Below are positions 9,272-20,068 of a stretch of DNA of 64,000 nucleotides, piece after piece (positions within the stretch are counted from its first letter, which is position 1; each line of letters opens with the position of its first letter). Made by a program: the position numbers and the translations under genes. The notes beneath the pieces were generated by a model. It did not search any database and was not told the origin of the DNA. It saw only the letters and a program-made list of their open reading frames with translations. Origin of the DNA: Paenalcaligenes hominis (GTDB lineage: Bacteria; Pseudomonadota; Gammaproteobacteria; Burkholderiales; Burkholderiaceae_B); assembly GCF_011927625.1 (NCBI RefSeq), contig NZ_JAATIZ010000003.1, positions 434,001 to 498,000 on the forward strand, read 5' to 3'.

Positions 9272-9748
9272 ATGCGCTTTGCGTTGAAAACCGCAGGTTT
9301 AGTCGTTGGAGCTTTATTAGCCCTAAATGTAAATGCCGAAGAAATCAAACGCGTGCCTGCGCCTAACGATTTCCCTATTGCGACGTCGGTTTCATTGCCT
9401 GCAGAGGTAAAGCTTCACTACCTTAGTGGAACTGTACCTAGCAAAGGCGAGGACGGCACCTACGGTGACACCCAAGCTCAAACTGAAAGCGTCTTAAAAA
9501 GCATCGAAGCCAATCTCAAATCCATGGGCTTAACCATGGGTGATGTGGTGAAGATGCAGGTTTTTCTTGTTGCCGACCCAAACAAAGGCAACAAAATGGA
9601 CTTTGACGGTTTTATGAAGGGTTACAGCAAGTTTTTTGGTACCGAGGCTCAGCCTAACCTACCTACACGCTCCGCGATGCAGGTAGCAGGTCTAGTCTTG
9701 CCCGAATGGCTAGTTGAAATTGAGGTCGTCGCAGCAACTACCAAGTAA
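9272..9748 (+). CDS. Exported RidA-family (YjgF) imine deaminase
   Basis: A 158-residue RidA/YjgF/UK114-family protein with a clear Sec signal peptide (about residues 1-22, cut NVNA/EE), so it acts in the periplasm; classical RidA is cytosolic. The family hydrolyses reactive enamines and imines to ketones and ammonia. The RidA signature near the C-terminus is present: LPTRSAMQVAGLVLPEWLVE with the substrate-binding Arg, then the IEVVAA strand with conserved Glu. Start ATG 9272 is chosen over an earlier in-frame ATG at 9227 inside the cytochrome gene because AGGAG (9261-9265) precedes it and the signal peptide begins there. A role in clearing the imine made by the amine oxidase is a natural inference. 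Confidence 0.88.
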   Translation: MRFALKTAGLVVGALLALNVNAEEIKRVPAPNDFPIATSVSLPAEVKLHYLSGTVPSKGEDGTYGDTQAQTESVLKSIEANLKSMGLTMGDVVKMQVFLVADPNKGNKMDFDGFMKGYSKFFGTEAQPNLPTRSAMQVAGLVLPEWLVEIEVVAATTK

Positions 9749-9790
9749 TTGAGGTTTACCTCATCACATGGGTAGTCTAGCTGCCCTAAA

Positions 9791-9829
9791 CAAAACCCCC
9801 GCTACCTAGCACTAGGAGCGGGGGTTTTG
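9791..9829. terminator. Bidirectional terminator between the ridA-like gene and gatB
   Basis: A near-perfect 18-bp inverted repeat (CAAAACCCCCGCT... at 9791-9809 and its complement at 9812-9829) with one bulged A and a 2-nt loop, flanked by A/T runs on both sides. It serves two convergent operons. Confidence 0.85.
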
Positions 9830-9850
9830 CATTGGCTCGGGTCAAGACGA

Positions 9851-11305
9851 TTAGTCGAGTTTGGCCTTGAGCATGTCGGTGACTTGCTGCGGGTTGGCCT
9901 TGCCGCGAGCTGCTTTCATGACTTGGCCCACTAGAGAATTAAAGGCTTTGTCACGACCGGCTCGATACTGCTCAACAATCGCTGGGTTGGCGGCAATTAC
10001 CTCATCTACCATTGCTTCGATAGCGCCTGTGTCGCTAATTTGTTTTAAGCCGCGCTTTTCAATGATTTGGTCTGCATCGGCCTCGTGCTCACCGTCCCAC
10101 ATGGCCGCAAAAACCTCTCGTGCCATTTTGTTGGAAATGGTGTTGTCTGCAATACGCGCAATCAGTTTAGCCAATTGCTGAGGTTGGATTTTTGATTGGG
10201 TGATGTCGAGTTCTTCGCGGTTTAGCACAGCGTTAAGATCGGTGATGATCCAGTTAGCTGCTAGCTTGGCGTGCTGATGATTGAGTGCTGCCACGGTGTT
10301 TTCAAAAAACGTAGCAATTTCACGCGATACAGTCAGTTGATTGGCATCATAAGCCCCTAAACCTAGCTCGCTTTCAAAACGCGCCCGTTTTTGCGCAGGC
10401 AGTTCGGGCATATCGGCTTTGACTTGGGCAATCCAGTCGGGGCCAATGTATAAAGGCGCTTGGTCGGGGTCAGAGAAGTAACGGTAATCGTTTGCGTCTT
10501 CTTTGGTGCGCATACTACGTGTTTCATCCAGATCGGCATCGTATAGACGCGTTTCTTGAGTGACTTTACCGCCGTCTTCGATCAGCTCAATCTGACGGCG
10601 TGCCTCGTAGTTAATGGCACGCTCGAGGAAGCGGAACGAGTTAATGTTTTTAAGCTCACAACGTGTACCGAGTTCTGTTTGGCCTTTAGGACGTACAGAC
10701 ACGTTTGCATCACAACGGAAAGAGCCTTCTTGCATGTTGCCATCGCAAATGCCTAGCCACACCACTAAGGAATGGAGGGCGCGAGCATACGCTACAGCCT
10801 CGGCAGCCGAGCGCATCTCTGGTTCGGAAACGATTTCAAGCAACGGTGTGCCAGCACGGTTCAAATCAATACCGGTTGAGGATTCCCCATGCGGCCCAGT
10901 GAAGTTTTCATGCAACGACTTGCCCGCGTCTTCCTCGAGGTGGGCACGGGTAAGGTTAACGGTGTGCTCGGTTTCACCCACAAAAAAGTGAATTTTACCG
11001 CCCTGAACCACAGGCAAATCAAATTGACTAGTTTGGTAGTTTTTGGGTAGGTCGGGGTAAAAGTAGTTTTTACGCGCAAACACAGAGTAAGGGGTGATGG
11101 TGGCGTCTACCGCTAAAGCAAAGCGAATGGCCTTATCTGCGGCAGCACCATTAAATACCGGTAGTGTGCCTGGCAAAGCCATATCAATGGCAGACGCTTG
11201 CGTATTGGGTTCGGCACCAAAAGCCGTACTACTGGCTGAAAAAATTTTTGATTTTGTTGATAGTTGGGCGTGAGTTTCCAGCCCAATCACAATTTCCCAT
11301 TCCAT
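9851..11305 (-). CDS. gatB: Asp/Glu-tRNA(Asn/Gln) amidotransferase subunit B
   Basis: A 484-residue subunit of GatCAB, which binds the mischarged Asp-tRNA(Asn) or Glu-tRNA(Gln) and amidates it. The start [15 protein letters not shown] is the family N-terminus, and motifs such as [15 protein letters not shown] and [10 protein letters not shown] are present. The C-terminal YqeY-like tRNA-binding part (about 335-484) ends [26 protein letters not shown], as usual. The ATG at 11305 overlaps the gatA stop codon (TAATG), so translation is coupled. Confidence 0.97.
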   Translation of the reverse strand: MEWEIVIGLETHAQLSTKSKIFSASSTAFGAEPNTQASAIDMALPGTLPVFNGAAADKAIRFALAVDATITPYSVFARKNYFYPDLPKNYQTSQFDLPVVQGGKIHFFVGETEHTVNLTRAHLEEDAGKSLHENFTGPHGESSTGIDLNRAGTPLLEIVSEPEMRSAAEAVAYARALHSLVVWLGICDGNMQEGSFRCDANVSVRPKGQTELGTRCELKNINSFRFLERAINYEARRQIELIEDGGKVTQETRLYDADLDETRSMRTKEDANDYRYFSDPDQAPLYIGPDWIAQVKADMPELPAQKRARFESELGLGAYDANQLTVSREIATFFENTVAALNHQHAKLAANWIITDLNAVLNREELDITQSKIQPQQLAKLIARIADNTISNKMAREVFAAMWDGEHEADADQIIEKRGLKQISDTGAIEAMVDEVIAANPAIVEQYRAGRDKAFNSLVGQVMKAARGKANPQQVTDMLKAKLD

Positions 11306-12816
11306 TATTTTGTTCCTGCAATGCGTTGATGCCAATCGCTGTGTTGTTGAAAGCGATCTGCGATAGCGAGAAGCTGACCTTCGTTAAAATAATTGCCAAT
11401 CAGTTGCAAGCCAATCGGAAGGTGTTGAGCTGTAAAGCCGCATGGGTGCGACATGGCAGGGAGCCCCGCTAAATTAGCGCACAAAGTAAAAACGTCTTCG
11501 CGCCAATCGGCAGTCGGGTCAGCGTCTTGGTGGTCTAAAGACTGCGCTGGCTTGGTAGTCACCGGACCCATGATGACATCGCACTGCTCGAAAGCAGATT
11601 GAAAATCGTTAGCAATTAAGCGGCGTACACGTTGTGCTTGGAGATAGTAGGCGTCGTAATAACCTTCGCAAAGCACATAGGTGCCGGTCAAAATGCGGCG
11701 CACGACCTCGGGACCAAAGGCTTCGGTACGACTATTGCTGATCATGCTTTGTAGATCGTGATAGGTGTCAGAACGATGACCAAAACGAACGCCATCAAAG
11801 CGTGATAGGTTGCTTGAGGCCTCGGCGGGCGTGATAACGTAATACGCGGGTACCGCCTGCTGAGTGCGTGGTAACGAAACCTCTACGCGTGTGGCACCCA
11901 AGGATTCGTAAAGAGCTAGCGCGCTTTCAATGGCGGCGATGCTATCCGCATCGGACAGTCTGGTGAAAAACTCGGTAGGCACGCCAATACGTAGGCCTTT
12001 TAAGGGCTGGTCGCCGTGAGCATCGAACTGATCACTATGAGCCGTGAATTGATCACGTACGCGGACGCCAGTATTTTTTTGCTTGCCGCACTGCTCGAGG
12101 CTGGTGGGGTCGTTGGTATCAAAGCCTGACATTACCTCTAAGAGAGCCAGTGCGTCTTTAGCGCTACGTGCTAAGGGGCCGGCCTGATCCATACTAGAAG
12201 CGTAGGCAATGACGCCATAGCGTGACACCGTGCCATACGTGGGCTTGATGCCAGTAATACCACAATGGGCTGCGGGTTGACGAATGGAGCCGCCTGTATC
12301 CGAGCCGGTTGCTGCCATAATTAAACCCGCGGCCACTGCGGCCGCTGACCCACCCGATGAGCCACCCGGGGTACGGGACAGATTCCATGGGTTTTTTGTT
12401 GGACCGAAATACGAGCTGGTACTGTCAGAGCCCATGGCAAACTCGTCACAGTTGAGTTTACCTAAAGAGACGGCACCGGCTTGCTGTAACTGGGTCACTA
12501 GGGTGGCATCAAAGGGGCTAACGTAATTCGCCAACATTTTACTGGCTGCTGTCGTACGCCAGTGCTGCGTCACAATGACATCTTTGTGAGCAATAGGAAT
12601 ACCGGTTAAGGGCGTGGCTTTACCGGATTGGAGTAACGCATCCGCGTGGTCGGCTTGGGCTAGACTGAGGTCGGCATCGACTTGAATAAATGCATTGAGC
12701 TGGCTTTGAGCAATAGCATTAAGCGCGTCTTGAGTCAGCTCGCGTGCGCTGGTTTTACCAGCACGTAATGCCGCTCCCATCGTGGCAATGTCAGAAAACT
12801 GGGTAAAGAAAGACAT
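11305..12816 (-). CDS. gatA: Asp/Glu-tRNA(Asn/Gln) amidotransferase subunit A
   Basis: A 503-residue amidase-signature enzyme, the glutaminase/amidotransferase subunit of GatCAB. The catalytic Ser-cisSer-Lys triad region is visible: HKDVIV (Lys), [16 protein letters not shown] and [18 protein letters not shown] (the two Ser). ATG 12816 ([13 protein letters not shown]) is preferred over a longer in-frame form that would begin inside gatC. It starts 10 bases after the gatC stop with no clear ribosome site, so it probably relies on coupling to gatC. Confidence 0.96.
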   Translation of the reverse strand: MSFFTQFSDIATMGAALRAGKTSARELTQDALNAIAQSQLNAFIQVDADLSLAQADHADALLQSGKATPLTGIPIAHKDVIVTQHWRTTAASKMLANYVSPFDATLVTQLQQAGAVSLGKLNCDEFAMGSDSTSSYFGPTKNPWNLSRTPGGSSGGSAAAVAAGLIMAATGSDTGGSIRQPAAHCGITGIKPTYGTVSRYGVIAYASSMDQAGPLARSAKDALALLEVMSGFDTNDPTSLEQCGKQKNTGVRVRDQFTAHSDQFDAHGDQPLKGLRIGVPTEFFTRLSDADSIAAIESALALYESLGATRVEVSLPRTQQAVPAYYVITPAEASSNLSRFDGVRFGHRSDTYHDLQSMISNSRTEAFGPEVVRRILTGTYVLCEGYYDAYYLQAQRVRRLIANDFQSAFEQCDVIMGPVTTKPAQSLDHQDADPTADWREDVFTLCANLAGLPAMSHPCGFTAQHLPIGLQLIGNYFNEGQLLAIADRFQQHSDWHQRIAGTK

Positions 12817-12826
12817 AATTGGGTAC

Positions 12827-13135
12827 TTATTCGATAACAGTGGGAACGAGGAAAAGCCCATCGGAGAGGGCGGGAGCGTTGCTCATGAGCGCATCGCGCT
12901 CTGCCGTGGTATTGGTAGGAGCAGGCTCGTCAGCGCGTAAGCGCAAATGCAGGTCTTGAATGACGGCCAAAGGCTGTACCAAAGGCTCTATGCCCGCTGT
13001 ATCAACGTCTTGAAGTTCATGAATAAGCTCAAGAATTTGGGTGAAGTCTTGTTCGGCTTGGGCTGTTTGCTCTGGTGTTAGCGCAATATGTGCGAGCTGT
13101 GCAATATGTGCGACATCTTGCTGTGTGATTGCCAT
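12827..13135 (-). CDS. gatC: Asp/Glu-tRNA(Asn/Gln) amidotransferase subunit C
   Basis: A 102-residue small subunit that wraps round GatA and GatB. The N-terminus ([16 protein letters not shown]) and the later [16 protein letters not shown] and [15 protein letters not shown] are characteristic of GatC. It is first in the gatCAB operon, divergent from mreB across a 268-bp intergenic stretch. Confidence 0.95.
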   Translation of the reverse strand: MAITQQDVAHIAQLAHIALTPEQTAQAEQDFTQILELIHELQDVDTAGIEPLVQPLAVIQDLHLRLRADEPAPTNTTAERDALMSNAPALSDGLFLVPTVIE

Positions 13136-14447
<1,312 letters not shown>

Positions 14448-14468
14448 TCCTTGCTTCCAGCTTAACTA

Positions 14469-14498
14469 GTGCCAGCTTTGGTCCTTTGAGCTGGCGCT
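14469..14498 (+). repeat. Stem-loop between mreB and mreC
   Basis: A 10-bp inverted repeat (AGTGCCAGCT at 14469-14478 with AGCTGGCGCT at 14489-14498, one G-U pair) and a 10-nt loop. No T-run follows, so it is more likely an mRNA processing or stability element, or a partial attenuator, than a full terminator. Confidence 0.5.
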
Positions 14499-14512
14499 GC
14501 TTATGACCATTC

Positions 14513-15388
14513 ATGCAAGAGCAACGTACCCTAAGGCTATTTAAACGAGGTCCGGCTGCGGAGGTTCGTTTGGCCCTTTTTGTCTTATTATCAGTGGTCT
14601 TATTGATTACTGATGCCCGTTGGACGGTACTCGAGCCAGCGCGCCAAGCCTTGTCTTTAGTGATTTACCCTTTTCAACGTGCTGTGATGGCTCCCGCTAA
14701 TGTGGTGCAATACGTTGACACGTGGATGAATGCGACGGCCCTCGTACACAGCGAAAAAGAAGCCCTGCAACGCCAGCGTATAGAGCTGGCGCAGTTATCC
14801 ACGCATGCGGCTCAGCTCGCTGCAGAAAATGAACAGTTGCGTCGTTTATTACAAGTGGCTGATACCGTTACTCAACCAGCCGTCGCGGTCGAGGTGTTTT
14901 ACGAGCCGCCCAATGCATTCAATCGCCGCTTAGTGTTTAACAAGGGCTCAGCCCAAGGCATTCGTGCAGGTATGCCTGTTATTGACGAAGGCGGCGTGGT
15001 CGGCCAAGTCGTGCGGGTCACACCGTATACGGCCGAGGCAGCACTCATTACGGATGATAAAGTCTCTATTCCTGTTCAGGTGCTACGTAATGGCTTACGT
15101 TTGGTGGCATTTGGGGGTCATGCTGCGTCAAAAATTGAAGCGCGTTATTTGACTAACGAAGTCGATTTGCAAGTGGGTGACATTCTCATTACCAGTGGTA
15201 TTGGTGGGTTATTTCCGGCAGGGCTACCGGTGGCCGAGGTGGAAAGCTTAGAGTTTGACCCCGCCACGGGGTTTGCCGTCGCGGTGGGGCAGCCCTTGTC
15301 GCATCCCGAGCGCTATCAGCATTTTCTTGTTCTTTTAGTCGAAGAGCCCAACCTACAGCTCCAAGACAGCGCTTTACTTCATGAATAA
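14513..15388 (+). CDS. mreC: Rod-shape-determining protein MreC
   Basis: A 291-residue bitopic membrane protein linking MreB to the periplasmic elongasome. It has an N-terminal membrane helix (about 20-36), a coiled coil (about 70-110, ending AAENEQLRRLLQVAD) and the beta-barrel domain with FNKGSAQGIRAGMPVID and GDILITSGIGGLFPAGLPVAEV. It overlaps mreD by 8 bp. Confidence 0.96.
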   Translation: MQEQRTLRLFKRGPAAEVRLALFVLLSVVLLITDARWTVLEPARQALSLVIYPFQRAVMAPANVVQYVDTWMNATALVHSEKEALQRQRIELAQLSTHAAQLAAENEQLRRLLQVADTVTQPAVAVEVFYEPPNAFNRRLVFNKGSAQGIRAGMPVIDEGGVVGQVVRVTPYTAEAALITDDKVSIPVQVLRNGLRLVAFGGHAASKIEARYLTNEVDLQVGDILITSGIGGLFPAGLPVAEVESLEFDPATGFAVAVGQPLSHPERYQHFLVLLVEEPNLQLQDSALLHE

Positions 15389-15962
15389 TAAACCGTATTA
15401 CTCTCGTACGACCCAAGCGTTTGAACGCAACCGTTCTCTAAGCTCGCTGCAACCGATTGATAGCTCGCCATTCAAACCTGTCTCAAGCCTATGGATGGTG
15501 TGGGGCACTATTTTTTTGATGTGGTTAGCTTCGCTGTTACCGTGGCGTCTTTGGCCGATGGCGCCCGATTTACTGCTGTTAGTGTTGTGTTTTTGGGCGC
15601 TGCATGAGCCGCGTCGGGTATCGATGATAACGGGGTTTTTATTAGGCCTGCTGCTTGATGTGCACGGCGGAGCCCTTTTGGGCGAGCATGCGTTAAGTTA
15701 TGTATTAGCTATGTATGGCATTGGGGTATTGCAGCGCCGTCTATTAATGTTTAATCCTTTAGTGCAGCTGGTACATTTATTTCCTATTTGGTTGGTTGCT
15801 TTGGCTATTCCTCGCTTTGCGCACGCCTGGTTTGTGGGTGAGTGGGCAGGGTGGGAATGGGTCTGGTCAGCGGTCTTAATGGCGGCACTCTGGCCCATCG
15901 TGGATTTTCTTTTATTATTGCCCCATCGTCGTTTAGATGATGCGGATGAAAGCAGCACATAG
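15381..15962 (+). CDS. mreD: Rod-shape-determining protein MreD
   Basis: A 193-residue inner-membrane protein with about five membrane segments after a basic N-terminal tail. It matches MreD by position between mreC and mrdA and by MAPDLLLLVLCFWALHEPRR and GFLLGLLLDV. It completes the MreBCD complex. Confidence 0.92.
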   Translation: MNNKPYYSRTTQAFERNRSLSSLQPIDSSPFKPVSSLWMVWGTIFLMWLASLLPWRLWPMAPDLLLLVLCFWALHEPRRVSMITGFLLGLLLDVHGGALLGEHALSYVLAMYGIGVLQRRLLMFNPLVQLVHLFPIWLVALAIPRFAHAWFVGEWAGWEWVWSAVLMAALWPIVDFLLLLPHRRLDDADESST

Positions 15963-15973
15963 CGTGTATTAGT

Positions 15974-17836
15974 ATGTTTGAGTTTAAAAAGACATCACAA
16001 CTGTTGCGTCGTCGTACATTTGTGCGCTCGGCAGTAGCAGGCGTAGCTGTCATTTTGCTCTTAAGTGTATTGATGGGGCGCTTGTGGTATTTGCAGGTGG
16101 TGCGCTACGAAGGTTTAGCGGCTCGTGCCGATCAAAACCGAATTGCTGTCGTACCGATTCCCCCACGACGTGGTGAGGTTTCCGATCGTAACGGAGTGGT
16201 GCTAGCACGCAATTATCGCGATTACACCTTGATGGTTACCCCCGCTCAAGTCGAAGGCCCTATCGACGAGCTGCTTGATGAACTCTCTGCGTTAATTTAT
16301 ATCTCTCCGCGGGAGCGCCGCCGTTTTTTACAAACCATTGGACAAAGCAGTCGCTATACCCCGACGCTGTTGCGTAATAGCTTAAATGAAATCGAAGCCT
16401 CTTGGTTTGCGGCCCATTCATTTAAATTTCCCGGTGTGAAGCTTCAGGCGCGTTGGGTAAGAGAATACCCCCAAGGCGAGTCAGCAGCGCATGTAATTGG
16501 TTATGTCGGTCGTATTTCCCAGGCCGATGAGCAACAACTTGAAGAGGAGGGCCGTCTGGGCAATTACCGTGGCACCGCTATCATCGGTAAAAAAGGCATA
16601 GAAAAAACGTGGGAAGATGTTCTGCACGGTCAGACCGGAGTCGAGGAGGTCGAGGTTACAGCATCAGGACGACCTGTACGGGTATTAAGCCGTGTAGACC
16701 CAGTGCCAGGGGCGGATTTACAGCTTTCTATTGATATTGAATTGCAAAAGGTAGCAGAGGCACAGTTTAAAAACCGGCGTGGTGCGCTAGTTGCTATCGA
16801 GCCCAAGACAGGCGACGTATTGGCTTTTGTCTCTGCACCTTCGTTTGATCCTAATTTATTTGTAGATGGTATTGACGTAGAAAACTGGCGCAAGCTTAAC
16901 GAGTCGCCGGATCACCCCTTAATTAACCGTCCTTTATTCGGCACCTATCCTATTGGCTCCACCTATAAGCCCTTTGTGGCTTTAGCCGCGCTAGAAATGG
17001 GAAAACGAACCGCCAAGGAAAAGCTCCCTGATCCTGGTTATTTTGAGTTTGGTGGTCAACGTTTCCGTAATGCCGGCGGAGCCGCCTACGGTTGGACCGA
17101 TATGCATCGTGCGTTAGTGGTGTCTTCCGATACCTATTTTTATTCACTAGGCCCTGAAATTGGGGTTGATGCACTGCATGATTTCAGTAAGCAGTTTGGC
17201 TTTGGTCAGCTTACCGGCATTGACCTCGAAGGCGAGCGGCGTGGCATTTTGCCTTCACGCGAATGGAAGCGTAAAGCTTATAAAAACCCGTCTCAGCAAC
17301 GTTGGTACGCGGGCGAAACGGTGTCGGTCGTGGTTGGTCAAGGCTACAACTCCTTTACACTTCTACAATTAGCCCAAGCCACCGCTGTGTTAGCTAACGA
17401 TGGCGTGTATATGAAACCGCATTTGGTTAGCCAAATTATTGATCCTGCTTCTGGGGCGAAAACACCTACCGTGACGGCTCCTTCGCATGTGATTCCTTTA
17501 AAACAAGACAATATTGATGTGGTGAAAAAAGCGCTGATTGATGTCACGCGCAGTGGCACGGCGCGCCGCGCATTCACTGACGCCGCCTACCAAGCCGCTG
17601 GTAAGACGGGAACAGCCCAGGTCTTTAGCTTACGCGGCGCTAAATACAATGCCAGTGCCATTGACGAGCGTTTACGTGATCATGCTTTGTTTATGGCGTA
17701 TGCACCCGCGGACGACCCTAAAATTGCCATTGGTTTAATTGTAGAAAACGCGGGCTGGGGGGCGACCATCGCTGCACCCGTTGCGCGCTCTGTGTTTGAT
17801 TATTGGCTTGTCGACAGAGGGCATATTTACCCATGA
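15974..17836 (+). CDS. mrdA: Penicillin-binding protein 2 (elongation transpeptidase)
   Basis: A 620-residue class B PBP that crosslinks lateral-wall peptidoglycan together with RodA. It has an N-terminal membrane helix (about 20-42), a PBP dimer domain (IPPRRGEVSDRNGVVLARNY near 60), and transpeptidase motifs: SxxK in YPIGSTYKPFVALAALE near 333, SxD in LVVSSDTYFYSLG near 385, and KTGT in AAGKTGTAQVF near 540. Its TGA overlaps the rodA ATG (ATGA). Confidence 0.97.
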   Translation: MFEFKKTSQLLRRRTFVRSAVAGVAVILLLSVLMGRLWYLQVVRYEGLAARADQNRIAVVPIPPRRGEVSDRNGVVLARNYRDYTLMVTPAQVEGPIDELLDELSALIYISPRERRRFLQTIGQSSRYTPTLLRNSLNEIEASWFAAHSFKFPGVKLQARWVREYPQGESAAHVIGYVGRISQADEQQLEEEGRLGNYRGTAIIGKKGIEKTWEDVLHGQTGVEEVEVTASGRPVRVLSRVDPVPGADLQLSIDIELQKVAEAQFKNRRGALVAIEPKTGDVLAFVSAPSFDPNLFVDGIDVENWRKLNESPDHPLINRPLFGTYPIGSTYKPFVALAALEMGKRTAKEKLPDPGYFEFGGQRFRNAGGAAYGWTDMHRALVVSSDTYFYSLGPEIGVDALHDFSKQFGFGQLTGIDLEGERRGILPSREWKRKAYKNPSQQRWYAGETVSVVVGQGYNSFTLLQLAQATAVLANDGVYMKPHLVSQIIDPASGAKTPTVTAPSHVIPLKQDNIDVVKKALIDVTRSGTARRAFTDAAYQAAGKTGTAQVFSLRGAKYNASAIDERLRDHALFMAYAPADDPKIAIGLIVENAGWGATIAAPVARSVFDYWLVDRGHIYP

Positions 17837-18984
17837 AACTTATTTGGCAGGGCGTTCTTAAGGCCTTTAACTCTCTCGATTGGCCATTATTAATTCTTCT
17901 TAGCTTGATGGCCATCCTAGGCTTAACGGTCATGCACTCAGCGGTAGGGAGCACCGACTGGCGCTTCGCCGAGCAGTCCAAGCACTTTTTCGTCGCCTTC
18001 ATCATTATGTGGGCGGTGGCTTGTATCCCACCCCCGTGGATCATGCGCTTAGCCCCTTATGTGTATGTGTTGGCACTGGTGTTGCTGCTTGGGGTGGAGT
18101 TTTTTGGTGAAACAAGCAAAGGGGCAACCCGCTGGCTAAATTTAGGTTTTACGCGCATTCAGCCATCAGAAATGCTGAAGATTACGGTGCCTATTACCTT
18201 GGCTTGGTACTTTCATAAGCGTCAAAGTACCCACTTAGGCTTTTTAGACTTTATTGTGGCGGCTTTGTTATTAGCCATTCCGTTTCTATTGATTGTGCGT
18301 CAGCCCGATCTGGGTACGGCATTACTGGTATTAGCTGCCGGTTTCTTTGTCATGTATTTTGCGGGGCTGTCATTTAAGTTGCTTGTGCCGGCCACGCTCT
18401 TGGTCTTGATTGGCTTAGGGTTGATTCTTTACTACGAAGATACCTTGTGTGCGCCTGATTTTGACTGGGTAGTATTGCGTGACTACCAAAAACACCGCGT
18501 ATGCACCTTACTAAACCCCGGCTTGGATCCTCTAGGCAAAGGCTTTCACACCATCCAATCCATGATAGCGGTAGGCTCGGGCGGTATTTATGGCAAAGGC
18601 TATATGTTGGGCACGCAGTCGCGGTTAGATTTTATTCCCGAGCGCACCACTGACTTTATCTTTGCCGTGTTTGCCGAGGAGTTTGGGCTGTACGGTGGCA
18701 TTATGCTTTTGGTTTTGTATGCACTGATTATTTTGCGTGGTCTGGCCATTGCCATGCATGCAAAAAGCCAGTACAGCCGATTGGTAGCCGGCTCTTTGTC
18801 GCTCATGCTATTTACCTATGTGTTTGTGAATGTAGGCATGGTGACAGGCGTCTTACCTGTGGTGGGGGTGCCACTGCCTTTTATGAGCTATGGTGGCACA
18901 GCCTTGCTGACTTTAGGTGTGGCATGCGGCATGTTGATGGGCATTAGCCGTTATCGCCCATCACAGAAAAGCGGTCATGCCTAG
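17833..18984 (+). CDS. rodA: Rod-shape SEDS glycosyltransferase RodA
   Basis: A 383-residue polytopic SEDS protein, the peptidoglycan polymerase partner of PBP2. Typical motifs: GATRWLNLGFTRIQPSEMLK near 95, RQPDLGTALLV near 155, FIPERTTDFIFAVFAEEFG near 265 and PLPFMSYGGTALLTLG near the end. ATG 17833 (MKLIWQG) overlaps the mrdA stop by the usual ATGA; an upstream in-frame ATG lies inside mrdA and is rejected. Confidence 0.96.
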   Translation: MKLIWQGVLKAFNSLDWPLLILLSLMAILGLTVMHSAVGSTDWRFAEQSKHFFVAFIIMWAVACIPPPWIMRLAPYVYVLALVLLLGVEFFGETSKGATRWLNLGFTRIQPSEMLKITVPITLAWYFHKRQSTHLGFLDFIVAALLLAIPFLLIVRQPDLGTALLVLAAGFFVMYFAGLSFKLLVPATLLVLIGLGLILYYEDTLCAPDFDWVVLRDYQKHRVCTLLNPGLDPLGKGFHTIQSMIAVGSGGIYGKGYMLGTQSRLDFIPERTTDFIFAVFAEEFGLYGGIMLLVLYALIILRGLAIAMHAKSQYSRLVAGSLSLMLFTYVFVNVGMVTGVLPVVGVPLPFMSYGGTALLTLGVACGMLMGISRYRPSQKSGHA

Positions 18985-19000
18985 TAGCGCCCATTATGGC

Positions 19001-20068
19001 TTAGGGTGTGAAATCAAAAGCCAAAGCCGCTAGTAGCTTGCTGACAGGGGCTGGTAGCGCCGCCGTCGCCAGTTGTTCGCTTGCTAACCAACGCTCGTCT
19101 GGCTTGGGCTCATAGAAAGCCATCGGTTTGTGCACTAACCACGGCGTAATATGCAATTTAAAATGACTGAACACATGCGTTAGCTCAGCCATCTTTTGGG
19201 CTTGCTGCAACGATGTGCCATGGTGTGTCAAAAACTGCGCTAAATCAGCCTCTGTTTCAAATTGAGGTAGGCTTAGCATGCCACCCCAGATGCCTTGGTC
19301 TGGGCGTTGCTCAACCAGTATTTGGTTCCCTTGTTGCCAGATCAGCATATGACACGAACGTTCGGCTTGTTGGGTACGTGGTTTGGGGGTGGGTAGTTCG
19401 CCTTGGGCTTGATGCGCTAAGGCATAGCACCCTTGCTGTAACGGGCAGCGCTGGCAGTCAGGCTGGCCTCGGGTACAAATTTGTGCACCTAAATCCATTT
19501 GGCCTTGGGTGTAGGCGCGCATATTTAGCTTAGCTGGTGCCTGTTCGAGCGCTTGGTGCGCTAAATGCCATAGCTGTTTTTCCGTCGCGCGCAGATGCGT
19601 AGGCCCATATACCCCAAAGTAACGACAAAATACTCGCTTGACATTGCCATCCATAATGGCCGCGCGCTCGCCAACAGAAAATGCCGCAATGGCTGCTGCG
19701 GTAGAGGGGCCAATGCCAGGCAAGGTGACTAATACACGGCTGTCCGTAGGAAACTGGCCGTCATGGTGCTGCTGTATCGTTTGGGCGCACCGATGCAAAT
19801 TACGGGCTCGTGCATAGTACCCCAACCCAGCCCAATAAGGCATCACCTCGTCTTGGTGCGCAGCGGCTAAATCCTGCACCGTAGGAAATCGGGTTAAAAA
19901 CCGTTCATAGTAATCAAGCACCGTACTCACTTGTGTTTGCTGCAGCATAATTTCTGACAGCCAAATTCGGTAGGGGTCCGTCGTGTTTTGCCAAGGTAAA
20001 TGGTGACGGCCATGAGACACTTGCCAGTCAACGATGCGTTGCGCAAAAGTAGAAAGTAAATCAGACAT
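19001..20068 (-). CDS. mutY: A/G-specific adenine glycosylase
   Basis: A 355-residue repair enzyme removing adenine opposite 8-oxoguanine. It has helix-hairpin-helix LPGIGPSTAAAIAAFSVGE with the catalytic Asp in AIMDGNVKRV, the [4Fe-4S] ligands in CTRGQPDCQRCPLQQGC, and a C-terminal NUDIX-like domain that recognises 8-oxoG (WGGMLSLPQFE). The start overlaps the ftsX stop (TAATG), placing it third in an ftsE-ftsX-mutY unit. It converges on rodA with 16 bp between. Confidence 0.96.
   Translation of the reverse strand: MSDLLSTFAQRIVDWQVSHGRHHLPWQNTTDPYRIWLSEIMLQQTQVSTVLDYYERFLTRFPTVQDLAAAHQDEVMPYWAGLGYYARARNLHRCAQTIQQHHDGQFPTDSRVLVTLPGIGPSTAAAIAAFSVGERAAIMDGNVKRVFCRYFGVYGPTHLRATEKQLWHLAHQALEQAPAKLNMRAYTQGQMDLGAQICTRGQPDCQRCPLQQGCYALAHQAQGELPTPKPRTQQAERSCHMLIWQQGNQILVEQRPDQGIWGGMLSLPQFETEADLAQFLTHHGTSLQQAQKMAELTHVFSHFKLHITPWLVHKPMAFYEPKPDERWLASEQLATAALPAPVSKLLAALAFDFTP

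Noticed and set aside
12817-12861. Extended gatA N-terminus overlapping gatC
   Set aside because: The extra 15 residues do not fit the GatA family, and [11 protein letters not shown] is the expected start.
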